Positions 46,200-55,561 of a stretch of 64,000 nt of DNA are shown piece by piece. The notes under the pieces were generated by a model, which saw only the letters and a program-made list of their open reading frames with translations, was not told where the DNA came from and did not search any database. The stretch is taken from assembly GCA_015698045.1 (NCBI GenBank), contig BLAL01000068.1, positions 744,001 through 808,000 on the forward strand, read 5' to 3'. Source of the stretch: Rhizophagus clarus (lineage: Eukaryota; Glomeromycota; Glomeromycetes; Glomerales; Glomeraceae). Positions within the stretch are counted from its first letter, which is position 1, and every line of letters starts with the position of its first letter. The translations under genes and the position numbers were made by a program.

Positions 46200-48080
46200 A
46201 TGCCCGCAAATTGGACTGATACAATAACTGAATATTTAATAAGATATAGGAGGTAAAAAATTAAATGAAAACTAATAAATAACTTTGATCATATTCTAGT
46301 TTTTTTTTCTCTTACGTTTCCTGATCTAAAAATTAAATAAATAATGTAAAGGAGAAGGAATAACTACTACCATGACATACCCGGGAGGGACCGCTCCGAA
46401 TTCTGGGAGAGCCTAGCTCGAAGAATTCGGAGACGGTTCCACGTGAGGTTCACTGGCCAACAGGTAGAAAGAAAGTGGAGAAACTTGGTCAGGAATTTTA
46501 ATGTTAGTAAAATAATAATAAATCATAAAAAAAAAATAAAAAAAAATAAAAAATTAATAGTATTAACATTTTTAGAATTTCTGTGAATGGAGAAATGGTG
46601 CACGAAATGGAAGGTGGTCCTGGGAAGGAGAAAGATATTATAGGCAGTTCCGCACAAGGTTTTGGGACAGACCTGGTAATTATTTAGAATTTTTTTAATT
46701 TATATTTAAGTTATTTAAGTTCTAAATTTATATATATTTCTTAGGGAACCACCACAGTCGTAGGCGGCGTAGAAACACTGCGCATCGGCGGCCTCGGAAT
46801 CCGTAAATTATATTTTTTTATTTTTATTTTTTTTTTATTTTGTATTTTTTATATTTTATTTTTATTTTTATTTTTTATTTATATTTTATATTTTTATTAT
46901 TTTTATTATTATTATTTTTTATTTTTTATTATCTTTTATTATTATTATTTTTTATTAAATATATATATATATTATATAGTCATCTAATTATTATTTTAAT
47001 ATTTTTACTATTTTATAATTTGATTTAATATCGGCCTATATTCAACTGAAATTAAAAAATTCGACCTCAATTATAAGTAATTAAAGCTTATTATAATAAA
47101 TTGCTTTTATTCAATAAACATTCATTTTTTTTTTATTAAAGTATTAATTAAATAAACAATCTGTCGTCATATATTATATAATATATTGTAATGATGAAAT
47201 GTCCCCAATAAATTTTTAAAAAAGGTACATTTAGGCGTGACAGATCTAATACCGCTGATTCTTCCAAAATGTTACTAAAATCTTTCCATAGATCAAATTG
47301 AGAGAACTAATCTATCAATTTACAATATAAAATCTTGAAATAATCTTTCACATTTTCAAAATATGTGATCAAACTCATTTTTGCTAAACTGCCGAAACCT
47401 TTTGGCGTTTACACGCAATAGTTTCGGCATTTTAATTTAATTTGACGATCATTGATTATCATGATCAATCTATTTTTACGGTTTTCTAAACCATAATTTT
47501 TTTTTATTTTTTTTTTAGGTTGCTGGACTCCCGGACTTGGAATGTAAGTTGGAAGGGGTGGGGGGAATTTTTTTTTAATATTAAAGAAACGTTACTAACG
47601 TTTCTTTCTTTATTTTTTTTAGGTTGCCAGCCTTCTTGGACGAACCGGACTTGGGAAATGTAAGTTGAAAAGGGTGGTGATTTTTTTTTAATATTAAAGA
47701 AACATTACTAACGTTTCTTTCTTTATTTTTTTTAGGTTGCCGGCCTTCTTGGACGAACCAGACTTGGAAATGTAAGTTAGAAAGGGCGGGGGATTTTTTT
47801 TTAACATTAAAGAAATGTTACTAATGTTTCTTTCTTTATTTTTTTTAGGTTGCCAGCCTTCTTGGATGAACCGGACTTGGGAATGTAAGTTGGAAAGGGT
47901 GGTGATTTTTTTTTAATGTTAAAGAAACATTACTAACATTTCTTTCTTTATTTTTTTCAGATTGCTGGACTCTGGACTTGAAATGTAAGGAGAGAGGGAG
48001 GGATATTTTTTGAATATTAAAGAAACAGTTTAACGTTTCTTTTATTTATTTTAGGTTGCAGTTTCCCTTGTTCCTCTTGA
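46200..48080 (+). CDS. Myb/SANT-like DNA-binding protein with tandem micro-exons
   Basis: Exons 46200-46252, 46352-46502, 46576-46675, 46745-46802, 47519-47543, 47623-47659, 47736-47771, 47849-47884, 47961-47984 and 48055-48080 join in one frame to 181 aa. Residues 1-100 read MPANWTDTITEYLIRYRR, SEFWESLARRIRRRFHVRFT, GQQVERKWRNLVRNFN and FCEWRNGARNGRWSWEGERY. The evenly spaced Trp residues and basic helices fit a Myb/SANT or trihelix-like DNA-binding domain. An Arg-rich tail follows (NHHSRRRRRNTAHRR), then Cys/Trp-rich peptides from the micro-exons (CRPSWTNQTWK, CQPSWMNRTWE). Exons 1-4 are well supported; the micro-exons after the 716-base intron could be 3' UTR. A role in binding the element's subterminal repeats is inference, by analogy with the accessory proteins of CACTA and Harbinger elements. 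Confidence 0.65.
47480..48060 (+). repeat. Tandem exon/intron units with TACTAAC hairpins
   Basis: Units of about 113 bases contain GTAAGT donor, T-run, GAAACGTTACTAACGTTTC, pyrimidine tract and AG acceptor, then an exon of 24-37 nt (GTTGCCAGCCTTCTTGGACG plus CGGACTTGGGAAT, or the short form GTTGCTGGACTCCCGG). Acceptors end at 47518, 47622, 47735, 47848, 47960 and 48054. The branch-site core lies in a palindrome. Confidence 0.85.
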
Positions 48081-48099
48081 TCCTAACATGATCACGATT

Positions 48100-48126
48100 A
48101 AGAAAAGTTTGAGCAAACTTTTCTTA
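48100..48126 (+). terminator. Perfect hairpin at the 3' end of the Myb/SANT-like gene
   Basis: AAGAAAAGTTTG and CAAACTTTTCTT form a 12-base stem with a short loop, 20 bases after the stop codon. An AATAAA follows at about 48171. It may shape the transcript 3' end. Confidence 0.4.
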
Positions 48127-48389
48127 AAATTGTATTATAAATGACTGTAACTTTTTTATTAATTTATTGTAATAAAATACGTAATAAAATAAAAATATTA
48201 ACAATAATAATTATACTTTTAAACACTTTACAAAAAATTTATAAACTTGATAATGCATTCAATAAATAAGACAATAAAAATTTTTTAACTACATTAAATG
48301 AATTAAAAATTTCTAAAAAGAAAAATCTATAAAGAAAGTAAACTCTAAAAAATTTCTTAATACGTTATATAATATGAAATCTAACGTAT

Positions 48390-48612
48390 TAAAATTTGTA
48401 TCACATATCGGGTACCTGATATGTGTAAGATAGAACTGTGCCCGATATATATTAAATAACATATCAGTGACCAATAGTTTAGATATCGGGGTCTTGGTAA
48501 TTAGGCATACTTTGAAGTGTAATAAATCGGGTACCCGATATGTAAAAATACCCGATATTTATCCGATTAGCCGCCGATATATAAGTCCCTAATATGTACC
48601 CGATAGAATTGA
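48390..48612. repeat. Right subterminal repeats of the CACTA-like element
   Basis: ATCGGGTACCTGATATGT, GTGCCCGATATATA, TCGGGTACCCGATATGT, ATACCCGATATTT and TATGTACCCGATAG mirror the left subterminal region. Confidence 0.85.
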
Positions 48613-48625
48613 TTTTGACCAGTGA

Positions 48626-49819
48626 GATCCTGATGAGGCTTAAAGAATTGAAAAAAATATCATATTGTATGAAATATATTATTGCCTGACTGGCTATCAT
48701 TTTAACCTTAAATCTTTAAGAAATACATGTAAAAAATTTTATCTAAGTAAATGGAAAGATTTTTTAGAGAATCAAGAGTCATACCAAACTAATAAAACCT
48801 CTCCAAAATATATCCCTAGAGTCAGCTATGGACAAATAATATGTCCCAACTGTATACACTAATGCGATATATTATTTCTCACTCATGATCACTATAAAGG
48901 TAAAAAATATAAAGCAGTACTTAACATTATAGACTGCACTTCCTGATATAAGGCTTCTGTCCTGTTCACATCCAAGAATAGTTCAGAGGTTGCTAAAGCA
49001 TTTAGGAAAGTATATGATGATCCTAATAATCCTCTTACCTATCCTAAATTACTTCAAACAAATAATAGGCGAAAATGGATGGGCGAAACCTCCTGATTAA
49101 TGCAAGAGCACAATATTACAATTCGGATGATTGGCCCATATAGTCATAGGGGACTTGCCTTCATGAAGCGTTTCAATAAGACTCTCTCAAAAATTCTATA
49201 TAAGATCCAGTATGCTGTTGAATCAATATCTTCCAATCCTAAGTTAATAAGAGCATGGGTTAGGTATTTGCCAGAAGCTATTGATTATCTGAATAACTAC
49301 CTCACGTGCCTTATTTGAGAACTAGAATCAGAAAAGTGGGGGCTAAAACCAGTGAAAGCCATTGCTTTAGAGCGAATCAAATTTAGATTATCCACAAAAT
49401 ATAAGCGCCCAGTTGGATAAGATGAAATAAGATTAAAGAAAGAAGATACCATCTGCTACCTACTTGCCAATGCAAAATGGAAAGCAGGTATGAAAAATCA
49501 GAAGCATGCAACTGACTTTACATTCAGCCCAAGTCTCCATAGAATCTGAAAAGTTGTTGTTATAAAAAATGAGCCAGTCTTATATTATCTCAGGAGTAAT
49601 GATGATGAATTTGCTCCAAAGTGAAGATTTGTAAGAGAGGAGCTCATGTTAATAGCTGATCCAGAAAGGGTTGGTCATCCACCTCAAAGCATATTATCCG
49701 TACATATTGCATATGCTTTCCCTATTAATAACAAGCTAGAGATTCTGAAGGAGTGGGATCAAGCTATTGATTATGCCAGAAGACGTGGTGTCAATGTCTA
49801 GAAAGGACTGGGCAAATAA
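48626..49819 (+). pseudogene. Retroviral-type integrase, decayed
   Basis: The frame starts at the edge of the CACTA-like element and reads RNTCKKFYLSKWKDFLENQ and YIPRVSYGQIICPNC (zinc-binding-like start). It continues CDILFLTHDHYKGKKYKAVL, NIIDCTS (first acidic site) and NSSEVAKAFRKVY, then RGLAFMKRFNKTLSK, where the usual Glu of V-E-R-F-N is Lys, and PVLYYLRSNDDEFAPK near the end. In-frame TGA occurs at six or so places, TAA after PNCIH and RPVG, and TAG after GVNV. It is inactive as written. Together with the polymerase it could derive from a Polinton-like or retroelement source. Confidence 0.7.
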
Positions 49820-49822
49820 ATA

Positions 49823-50223
49823 GTCATAACATATATCTTTGGTCTTATAAGAATGGCGCACCTCAGTGGAAGTATCCATTAAAATACAACATGAAAAAAT
49901 TCAAGTAGTGTCCTCTATGTCATCATACTCAAGAGCGTAAATGCTAATATATTTTTAAGGATCTGCTAAGTAAAAAATTCCCGCCATGTAGAGCTAAATT
50001 CTTAGATGGGCTACACTTGGATGGATATAATGAGGAATTGTGTCTTGCATTCGAATTCCAGGATTCTCAGTACTATTACCACAATAGCTTCTACCATTAG
50101 GAGAATGAAAATCTAAAATCACAAAATATGCACGATGTGGAGGGAAAAAGACCATCCTATCAGTATATTTATACTGTACCACACTGGTTTTCTACACTAA
50201 AACTCTTAATATGCTTGATTTAG
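49823..50223 (+). pseudogene. Restriction-endonuclease-like fragment
   Basis: The plus strand reads [20 protein letters not shown], then CPLCHHTQERKC (zinc-finger-like) and [34 protein letters not shown] and YTVPHWF. A pattern of LDGYxxE...AFEFxxxQYY resembles PD-(D/E)XK nucleases related to Vsr and viral endonucleases, with Asp/Glu and E-x-Q positions. TAG and TAA codons interrupt it. It may be the 3' part of a mobile-element gene cluster. Confidence 0.5.
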
Positions 50224-50349
50224 ATTTTTCTTTCTTTTAACATTCTAACATTTTTCTTTATATTCTCTTTTTACTCTTTTAATACTTCTCTCATATACTC
50301 TTATTACAACATCAGTTTTAGGTATCTCAAATACCAAAGGTTTTCTCTG

Positions 50350-51410
50350 GATTTCTCTTAACCACATTTCTTTTAACTTTCATTTTGAGAAAGCTTCTGC
50401 CATCACTTTTCAATATACTTTAACTTTTAAACAAGCATAACTTCCCTTTATATTTAACATATCAGAATAATATTATAATTAATTAAAGACAATACTCTCG
50501 AACATCAATTAAGATGCAATTTCCTTCCATTAATTAATTATTTTATTTCATAAATATTATTTTATCCTAAGCAAACAATAGGCAAACACGAAGTTACTTT
50601 TAAAAATAATCTTTATTACTTTAATTATTCATATCTAATTTTCTGACTCTCACTCTCCGAGATTTTTCCTCAATTACAAAGGCCTATTTTTATAGGTTTT
50701 TCTCCTATCTAATCCTACTTTTCTTTCTATTCCTATTTCTTTTCTAAACTAAGACAATAATAATTTCTTACTAAAAACCCCAAAAATCCTTTTTATGTGA
50801 AAATTTTCCTCCTAATTCTTAAATTCCTTCAGATGATTTCCCCTAATTCTTGATATTCTAAGTGAATAATTCATTCTCTGATTCATTTTTGATTCTCTGA
50901 TCATGGAACGTTTGGCATTGCTACATATTATATTTTTCTTTAAAATCCATTTTTAAGATTTTGTAGAAAATTCTCTTTTTTCTCTAAGATCCATTTTTCT
51001 TGTTTTTCAAATATAGTTGTTTATTCGGAGTTATTCTTGGTGACTCATAAATTGTCATTCTTGGCATTTCGTCATTGAATGTTTTCCTTAGGATTATAAT
51101 GAAAATATCTTTTTCTTCTAGGTTCTTTTTCTCTTTGACAGAGTTTCAGAGTTATTACATTATTCTAGAAAGATCCAGAATATCCATTCCTCCATTTTCA
51201 TTCAAATTTATCTATTTCCTTCCTAACTATCCTATCTTTTCTATTTCATTTGGTTATCTCATATGTCTTGTATTACTATTGTGTTTTTATATTACTATTC
51301 AGTTATATCACGTGTTTCGGCTAATTATTTATCCATTTTCCTATTATATTACCATTTAGTTATCTTTGTTACTGTAATTTTCACGCTACAGCGATCAGAA
51401 GAAGCAGGAA
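50350..51410. repeat. Dispersed T-rich repeat related to 33060-33790
   Basis: No gene. It shares ordered blocks with 33060-33790, ends TCACGTGTTTCGGCTAATT and then TTTTCACGCTACA at about 51391. It follows decayed integrase and endonuclease genes, as a 3' long terminal repeat would, but ends and duplication are not established. The 94- and 72-codon frames over it look non-coding. Confidence 0.45.
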
Positions 51411-51560
51411 CCAAGATATATGCCTTATTAAAATACCATACACATGTGATCTTTTTCCTTATATTAAGCAAAACTTATTGAAAAAGGATTCCCTCTCCCT
51501 TGATTAAAGATCTGCAGGATACTCTATATACAGTAAATATATTATTTTATAATATTTTTC

Positions 51561-51578
51561 TGAGATCGCGCGATCTCA
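51561..51578. other. 18-bp perfect palindrome TGAGATCGCGCGATCTCA
   Basis: A CpG-rich perfect palindrome in very AT-rich DNA, 50 bases before the decayed gene at 51628. It could be a binding site; nothing else supports a role. Confidence 0.4.
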
Positions 51579-51627
51579 CAAATTTGCAAGATTATTTTAG
51601 AATACCATTATTAATAGTTAGCTTAGC

Positions 51628-52381
51628 ATGAAAATAAAAAAACTTGAGCCAGTTAATAGGCTTGTATATCATATTAATGAGATTAAAGATGCCCAAAAAT
51701 TTTGCAGACATTCGAGTATTCTCCAATGGCATTTCACACTTCTAATCACTGGTCGGCCAATTCAGGAAAAACTAATGAGGTTCTTAATCTCATGTTTGAA
51801 AATAAGCTTTATCGAATGTTTAATGGGAAGAAGAAAGGGGGTGCGTTATATCAAGAATGATGATTTGCTCCTGATCAGCCACAATCTTAAGGAGCCAAAA
51901 TATATGTATCTCAAATTGGCGTATCAGATAATTGCAAATAGTCCAAAGCCTGAGCTTTGAAGCCATATAAAATCCCTAAAGTGGATTCATTTCTCCGAAT
52001 AGAGGTACAGTTGCCATATTTGAAGATGTATGCGCTAACCCAAAAAAAGTACAAAAGAAAATTATTCCTTATTTCGTCGAAGGAAGCTACTATAACATCA
52101 GTTCGATATATGTATCCCAGAGTTACTTTGACTACCCAAAGATAATATGTAAAAATCTCACACATGTTTGCCTATTTAACAAATCCTGCACTACAGATGA
52201 ACTAGTCAGAATTGTGCATCAATATGCTAATGACTGGCGTAGTGTGATTAAGATTATTTATAAGGCATTATGTGAACAAAAATTTATTGTCTTCGATCTA
52301 ACTATACCTCGCAAACACCCATACAGAATATGGGTCAGATGGGATCAAATTTTGGAAAAAATTGCCTCAACTAATAAATAG
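51628..52381 (+). pseudogene. Unidentified ~250-codon gene with two frameshifts
   Basis: Three frames join in order: [20 protein letters not shown] ... KEPKYMYLKLAYQIIANSPK, then [18 protein letters not shown] ... [16 protein letters not shown], then [17 protein letters not shown] ... [20 protein letters not shown] ... NK and TAG at 52379. Only two one-base shifts (about 51957 and 52140) break it. No domain recognised. It lies convergent with the coiled-coil frame at 52929. Confidence 0.5.
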
Positions 52382-52929
52382 AATCTGTGCACTTGCATCT
52401 TCAGATCCTCAACTTTACATCGTAATCTTTTATTTGCAGTAACCCGCTCACTATATTCCTTTTCTATATCTAGCATAAATTTCTCAAAAGTTCATCTATT
52501 ATAATCAAGCAGGTGCTGAGATAATACTTTAAGCTCATTTATGACCTGGTGATTATTCTTCTCTTCATGATTATAGGCACTATTCTCCATTTGGACTCCA
52601 CTATCTACAACATATATAGCTGGTAATGCTGGGGATACATTACATTCTGGCCAGCTTTGAGGACGCAATCTTTTTTCTTGAGTCATAATTTTATGTTTTT
52701 TCCTATTTAACAAAGTTTCATAAATCTCCAATGTGTGTCTCAAATAGGATTCAATTTGTTCAGACTTCTCAGAAATAGCTTCTAATAGAACAGGATTTTT
52801 AGAATAGCGTAAGAGTCTTTCACACGCTCTTTTGACAAAACTTTCAGGTAATCTATCAATAATACGTCTATAGTCAGAATGAAACATTTTATTAGATATA
52901 GTTTTGCGCAAAAAAAAGTTTGCATGCAA
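52333..52929 (-). pseudogene. Coiled-coil protein, unidentified, with TGA interruptions
   Basis: From ATG 52929: SDYRRIIDRLPESFVKRACE ... SEKSEQIESYLRHTLEIYE, then a Pro-rich link and NNHQVINELKVLSQHLLDYN. After a TGA at 52492 the same frame continues as TFEKFMLDIEKEYSERVTAN ... [20 protein letters not shown] to another TGA. Mostly helical and charged. Possibly another gag-like or accessory mobile-element protein. Confidence 0.45.
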
Positions 52930-53344
52930 AATTTATCTATAGATTATAGTAGTATACGCCTATATTGCGAGTTGCGTCATATCAGGTAAAAGATTGGTTT
53001 AGGCTCTGATCGCATGATCAATGATTACCAGAAAATACCACTCAAATCATAAATTTTTGGGTGATAAATCTCATGATAGAATATGCTTTGCAAAGTGCCT
53101 GACTAACATTTTTTTGAATTTATGAGAAAAAAAGCTGGAACCATTTATTTCAGATTGCATGCTTACATAATATAGTAATATTTATATTATTATTCAAAGT
53201 AAAAAATATATGATTTAGGCCAGGCTCCTGGCTAAAATTTGCCAAGAAAAATTTATTATCTGATACAATGCAAATGTATATTTGTGAAATTAACCACCAG
53301 GGGCCAGTTTTATTATATTTATAATACAATACATCTATGGCCAA

Positions 53345-54973
53345 AGGCGCTAAAGCTAAAGAATTATCTCATCTATAATTTCACAGAACTTGCCAGTGGC
53401 ATCACGAAACCTGACACTCATCCTCACATTTTTAAACTCCTTGTTGTATTAGAAATGAATAATATTTAATTCCTTTTCCTGAAGCTTTTCACATGGCCAA
53501 TATGAGTCAGATACAATAAAATCTTCACAGGAAAAATGTATAATCCAGATTTCTTGAGAGCAAAGTTGCTGAATATACTTGAAAACTTGCTCAAAATGGC
53601 CATTTAATTTTGAAATTGATGCTATCGCCAAAAGTTCAAGAAGGGCTTTTGGATGGAAGCTATCAGGCTTCTTTATAGTTAGGTCATAATAAAGATGATG
53701 ATAGTTACCATCATTACAAACTTGTTCGAAATGCTACTAACTAGTAATCTCAAAACTATGGAACTTTCTTAGCCAATTCGCTAGGACTCAGTACATTTTG
53801 GCATCATATGTACTCTTCTGAGGAACTTTAATAAAATGTTCAGAATTTACGTATATATAATTTAAGCTTTTGTATAAGCGGGAGGATCCTAATGCTATTG
53901 TGCTTATATTGAAATCATAAACTGTAATCTTTAAAATATCTAAGACATCTATAGAACTATCATTTCGCAATGGAATATCTACAGGAAACTCTATAGAAAT
54001 GTCCAAAACTTTGCCAATCTTTCATTTTTTAGCAATAGGAGCAAAAGAAATTAACAAATCTGACTTTAGAGGGACCAACTTCTCTATTATCTCTTCTTGT
54101 AGGTTAGTAGTATTGGCTAAAGGTTTGCGACCTTTTTTTCTATTGACCTATATAAAAATAGACCCCCCTCAGTAGTAAGTATCATCATTGGGAATAATGG
54201 AATAAAAAAAATAATGTTTTTAGAATGGCGATACCAGAAGTAACGACCACATAGTCAAAGATCCTGCCCAGAACATGGAATATTATTCACTATACTTTTA
54301 TCAAAAAGAAAGTACATAACCAAATCCTCCTCCAGAAACAGTAGACCTTTGTCAAAAGTATCACTAAATAATCTTACAACATCTAATAGAATGAATATGC
54401 TAAAGCACTGCAATAACCAAGGGCTTATATATCCCCAAGCGAAAGCTTCTTGTGCTTAACATACCATATCTAAAAAATGCATATTTGGGTCTGTGAAATG
54501 AAAAATGCATACTTTTTTATTAAGTAAAAGATTTCTAATAACTTCAAGGATCTCTTGCGAGGTCATAGGATCATCCCAGAAAATATAAACGTATTATAAA
54601 AAATTGTATGTGCCTCATTTTTTTTGGTAGGTCCAAATATATTGGTCGACCAGGATATAAAATGTTGAATAAACCATATCCTGCATAGAAAAAGCCAAAA
54701 GTATTTGATTTTGCCCTTTTCAAAAGCTCTCATTCCTTCTTTTAATATCTTAGCTTATTTTTCAAGCTTCATAACAGGTCTTTGCTTCATACCATCCTTC
54801 ATAAACTTTCTTTCGGTCATGTCTGAGAAGATTTGGCCATCTATTTTCTGCTTACGAAGGATTTTGAAATTGTCTTCATCAAGATTTATATCTAAATCAT
54901 GTAAAAAAATAATGAGAGTCTCAGTATTCCAGTTTTCGACCAAAAAGGAGTGGTTTGCAGTTGTAGAAGACAT
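53345..54973 (-). pseudogene. SAM-domain protein with nuclease-like C-terminus, decayed
   Basis: The start at 54973 encodes a SAM domain (ENWNTETLIIFLHDLDINLD, ILRKQKIDGQIFSDMTERKF), a protein-interaction fold. After many breaks, readable parts are EFPVDIPLRNDSSIDVLDIL, SLNYIYVNSEHFIKVPQKST, SFHPKALLELLAIASISKLN, EIWIIHFSCEDFIVSDSYWP and MSVRFRDATGKFCEIIDEI. The C-terminal part resembles a Rhizophagus-expanded family with a PD-(D/E)XK-like fold, which is recollection. At least one TGA (after KMY) and several shifts occur. Confidence 0.5.
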
Positions 54974-55229
54974 GGTTAGATGTAGAGAACAAAAAAAAAT
55001 AAGTAATATAATATATATAATAAACTTACCCCCTCTGGCTTTTTTATAATTTAGAAGAGATGCGTTAAGTTGTTTTTAAAGAGACCCTTTAAAGACGCGT
55101 ATATATAATAGTATAGAGGTGGACAAACTGGCATAATGCTATTTTAGTGTAAACAGCTTGGAAGCTAATCCAAAATAGGCAGGAATATGCATAGCTATTT
55201 TTATCCTGCAGGCATTTATGCAGATCGAG

Positions 55230-55561
55230 CAGTGTTGGCCAGTGACCCAAATGACCTCAAATGACCCAAATGACTGGTCACGTGTCATTTGGGTCATTTC
55301 AACGTTAAATGACAAATAACCTAGTCATTTAAAAATTACGTCATAATTCTGACCAATACAATTTCAATATTTTATGGATAAAAATTTTCATGTGATACTA
55401 TAAATTCATAATTCTAATCAGAATCATAAACCTGGCCTAAATTATAAAGTATTAATTTTAAATGACTCAAATGACAAATGACCCTAATGACTAGGTCATT
55501 CAAAGATTATTCAGAGGTCATCTCAAAATGGACAAATGACCTGGTCATTTGCCCATCACTG
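55230..55561. mobile_element. hAT-like MITE, 332 bp, exact 8-bp duplication
   Basis: Ends CAGTGTTGGCCAGTGACCCA and, reverse complement, CAGTGATGGGCAAATGACC match common hAT termini. Identical AGATCGAG lies at 55222-55229 and 55562-55569. Arms are filled with AAATGACCC/GGTCATTT motifs. Non-coding; the 92-codon frame at 55478 overlaps its end and is not credible. Confidence 0.92.

Larger units (their letters stand above)
43686..48624. mobile_element. CACTA-like transposon, 4.9 kb, carrying a Myb/SANT-like gene
   Basis: The left end CACTGGTCAAAATCGATGCT and the right end, reverse complement CACTGGTCAAAATCAATTCT, are inverted copies. Each is followed by ATCGGGTACATAT. The flanks are AGA on both sides (43683-43685 and 48625-48627), a 3-bp duplication. 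CACTR ends, 3-bp duplication and dense palindromic subterminal repeats are the hallmarks of CACTA/EnSpm elements. Inside are a GTTAGTA-rich region, a 210-bp tandem repeat and one intron-rich gene. No transposase frame was found, so it is probably non-autonomous. It separates the gag-like gene from the integrase pseudogene. Confidence 0.8.

Noticed and set aside
46840..47028. 62-codon plus-strand frame rich in Phe, Leu and Tyr
   Set aside because: Low-complexity TTTATTTTTA repeats inside the long intron of the Myb/SANT-like gene.
33060..51410. A giant LTR retrotransposon bounded by the two T-rich repeats
   Set aside because: The repeats are only moderately alike, lack TG...CA ends and a duplication, and the enclosed genes point in both directions with a DNA polymerase B and no reverse transcriptase.
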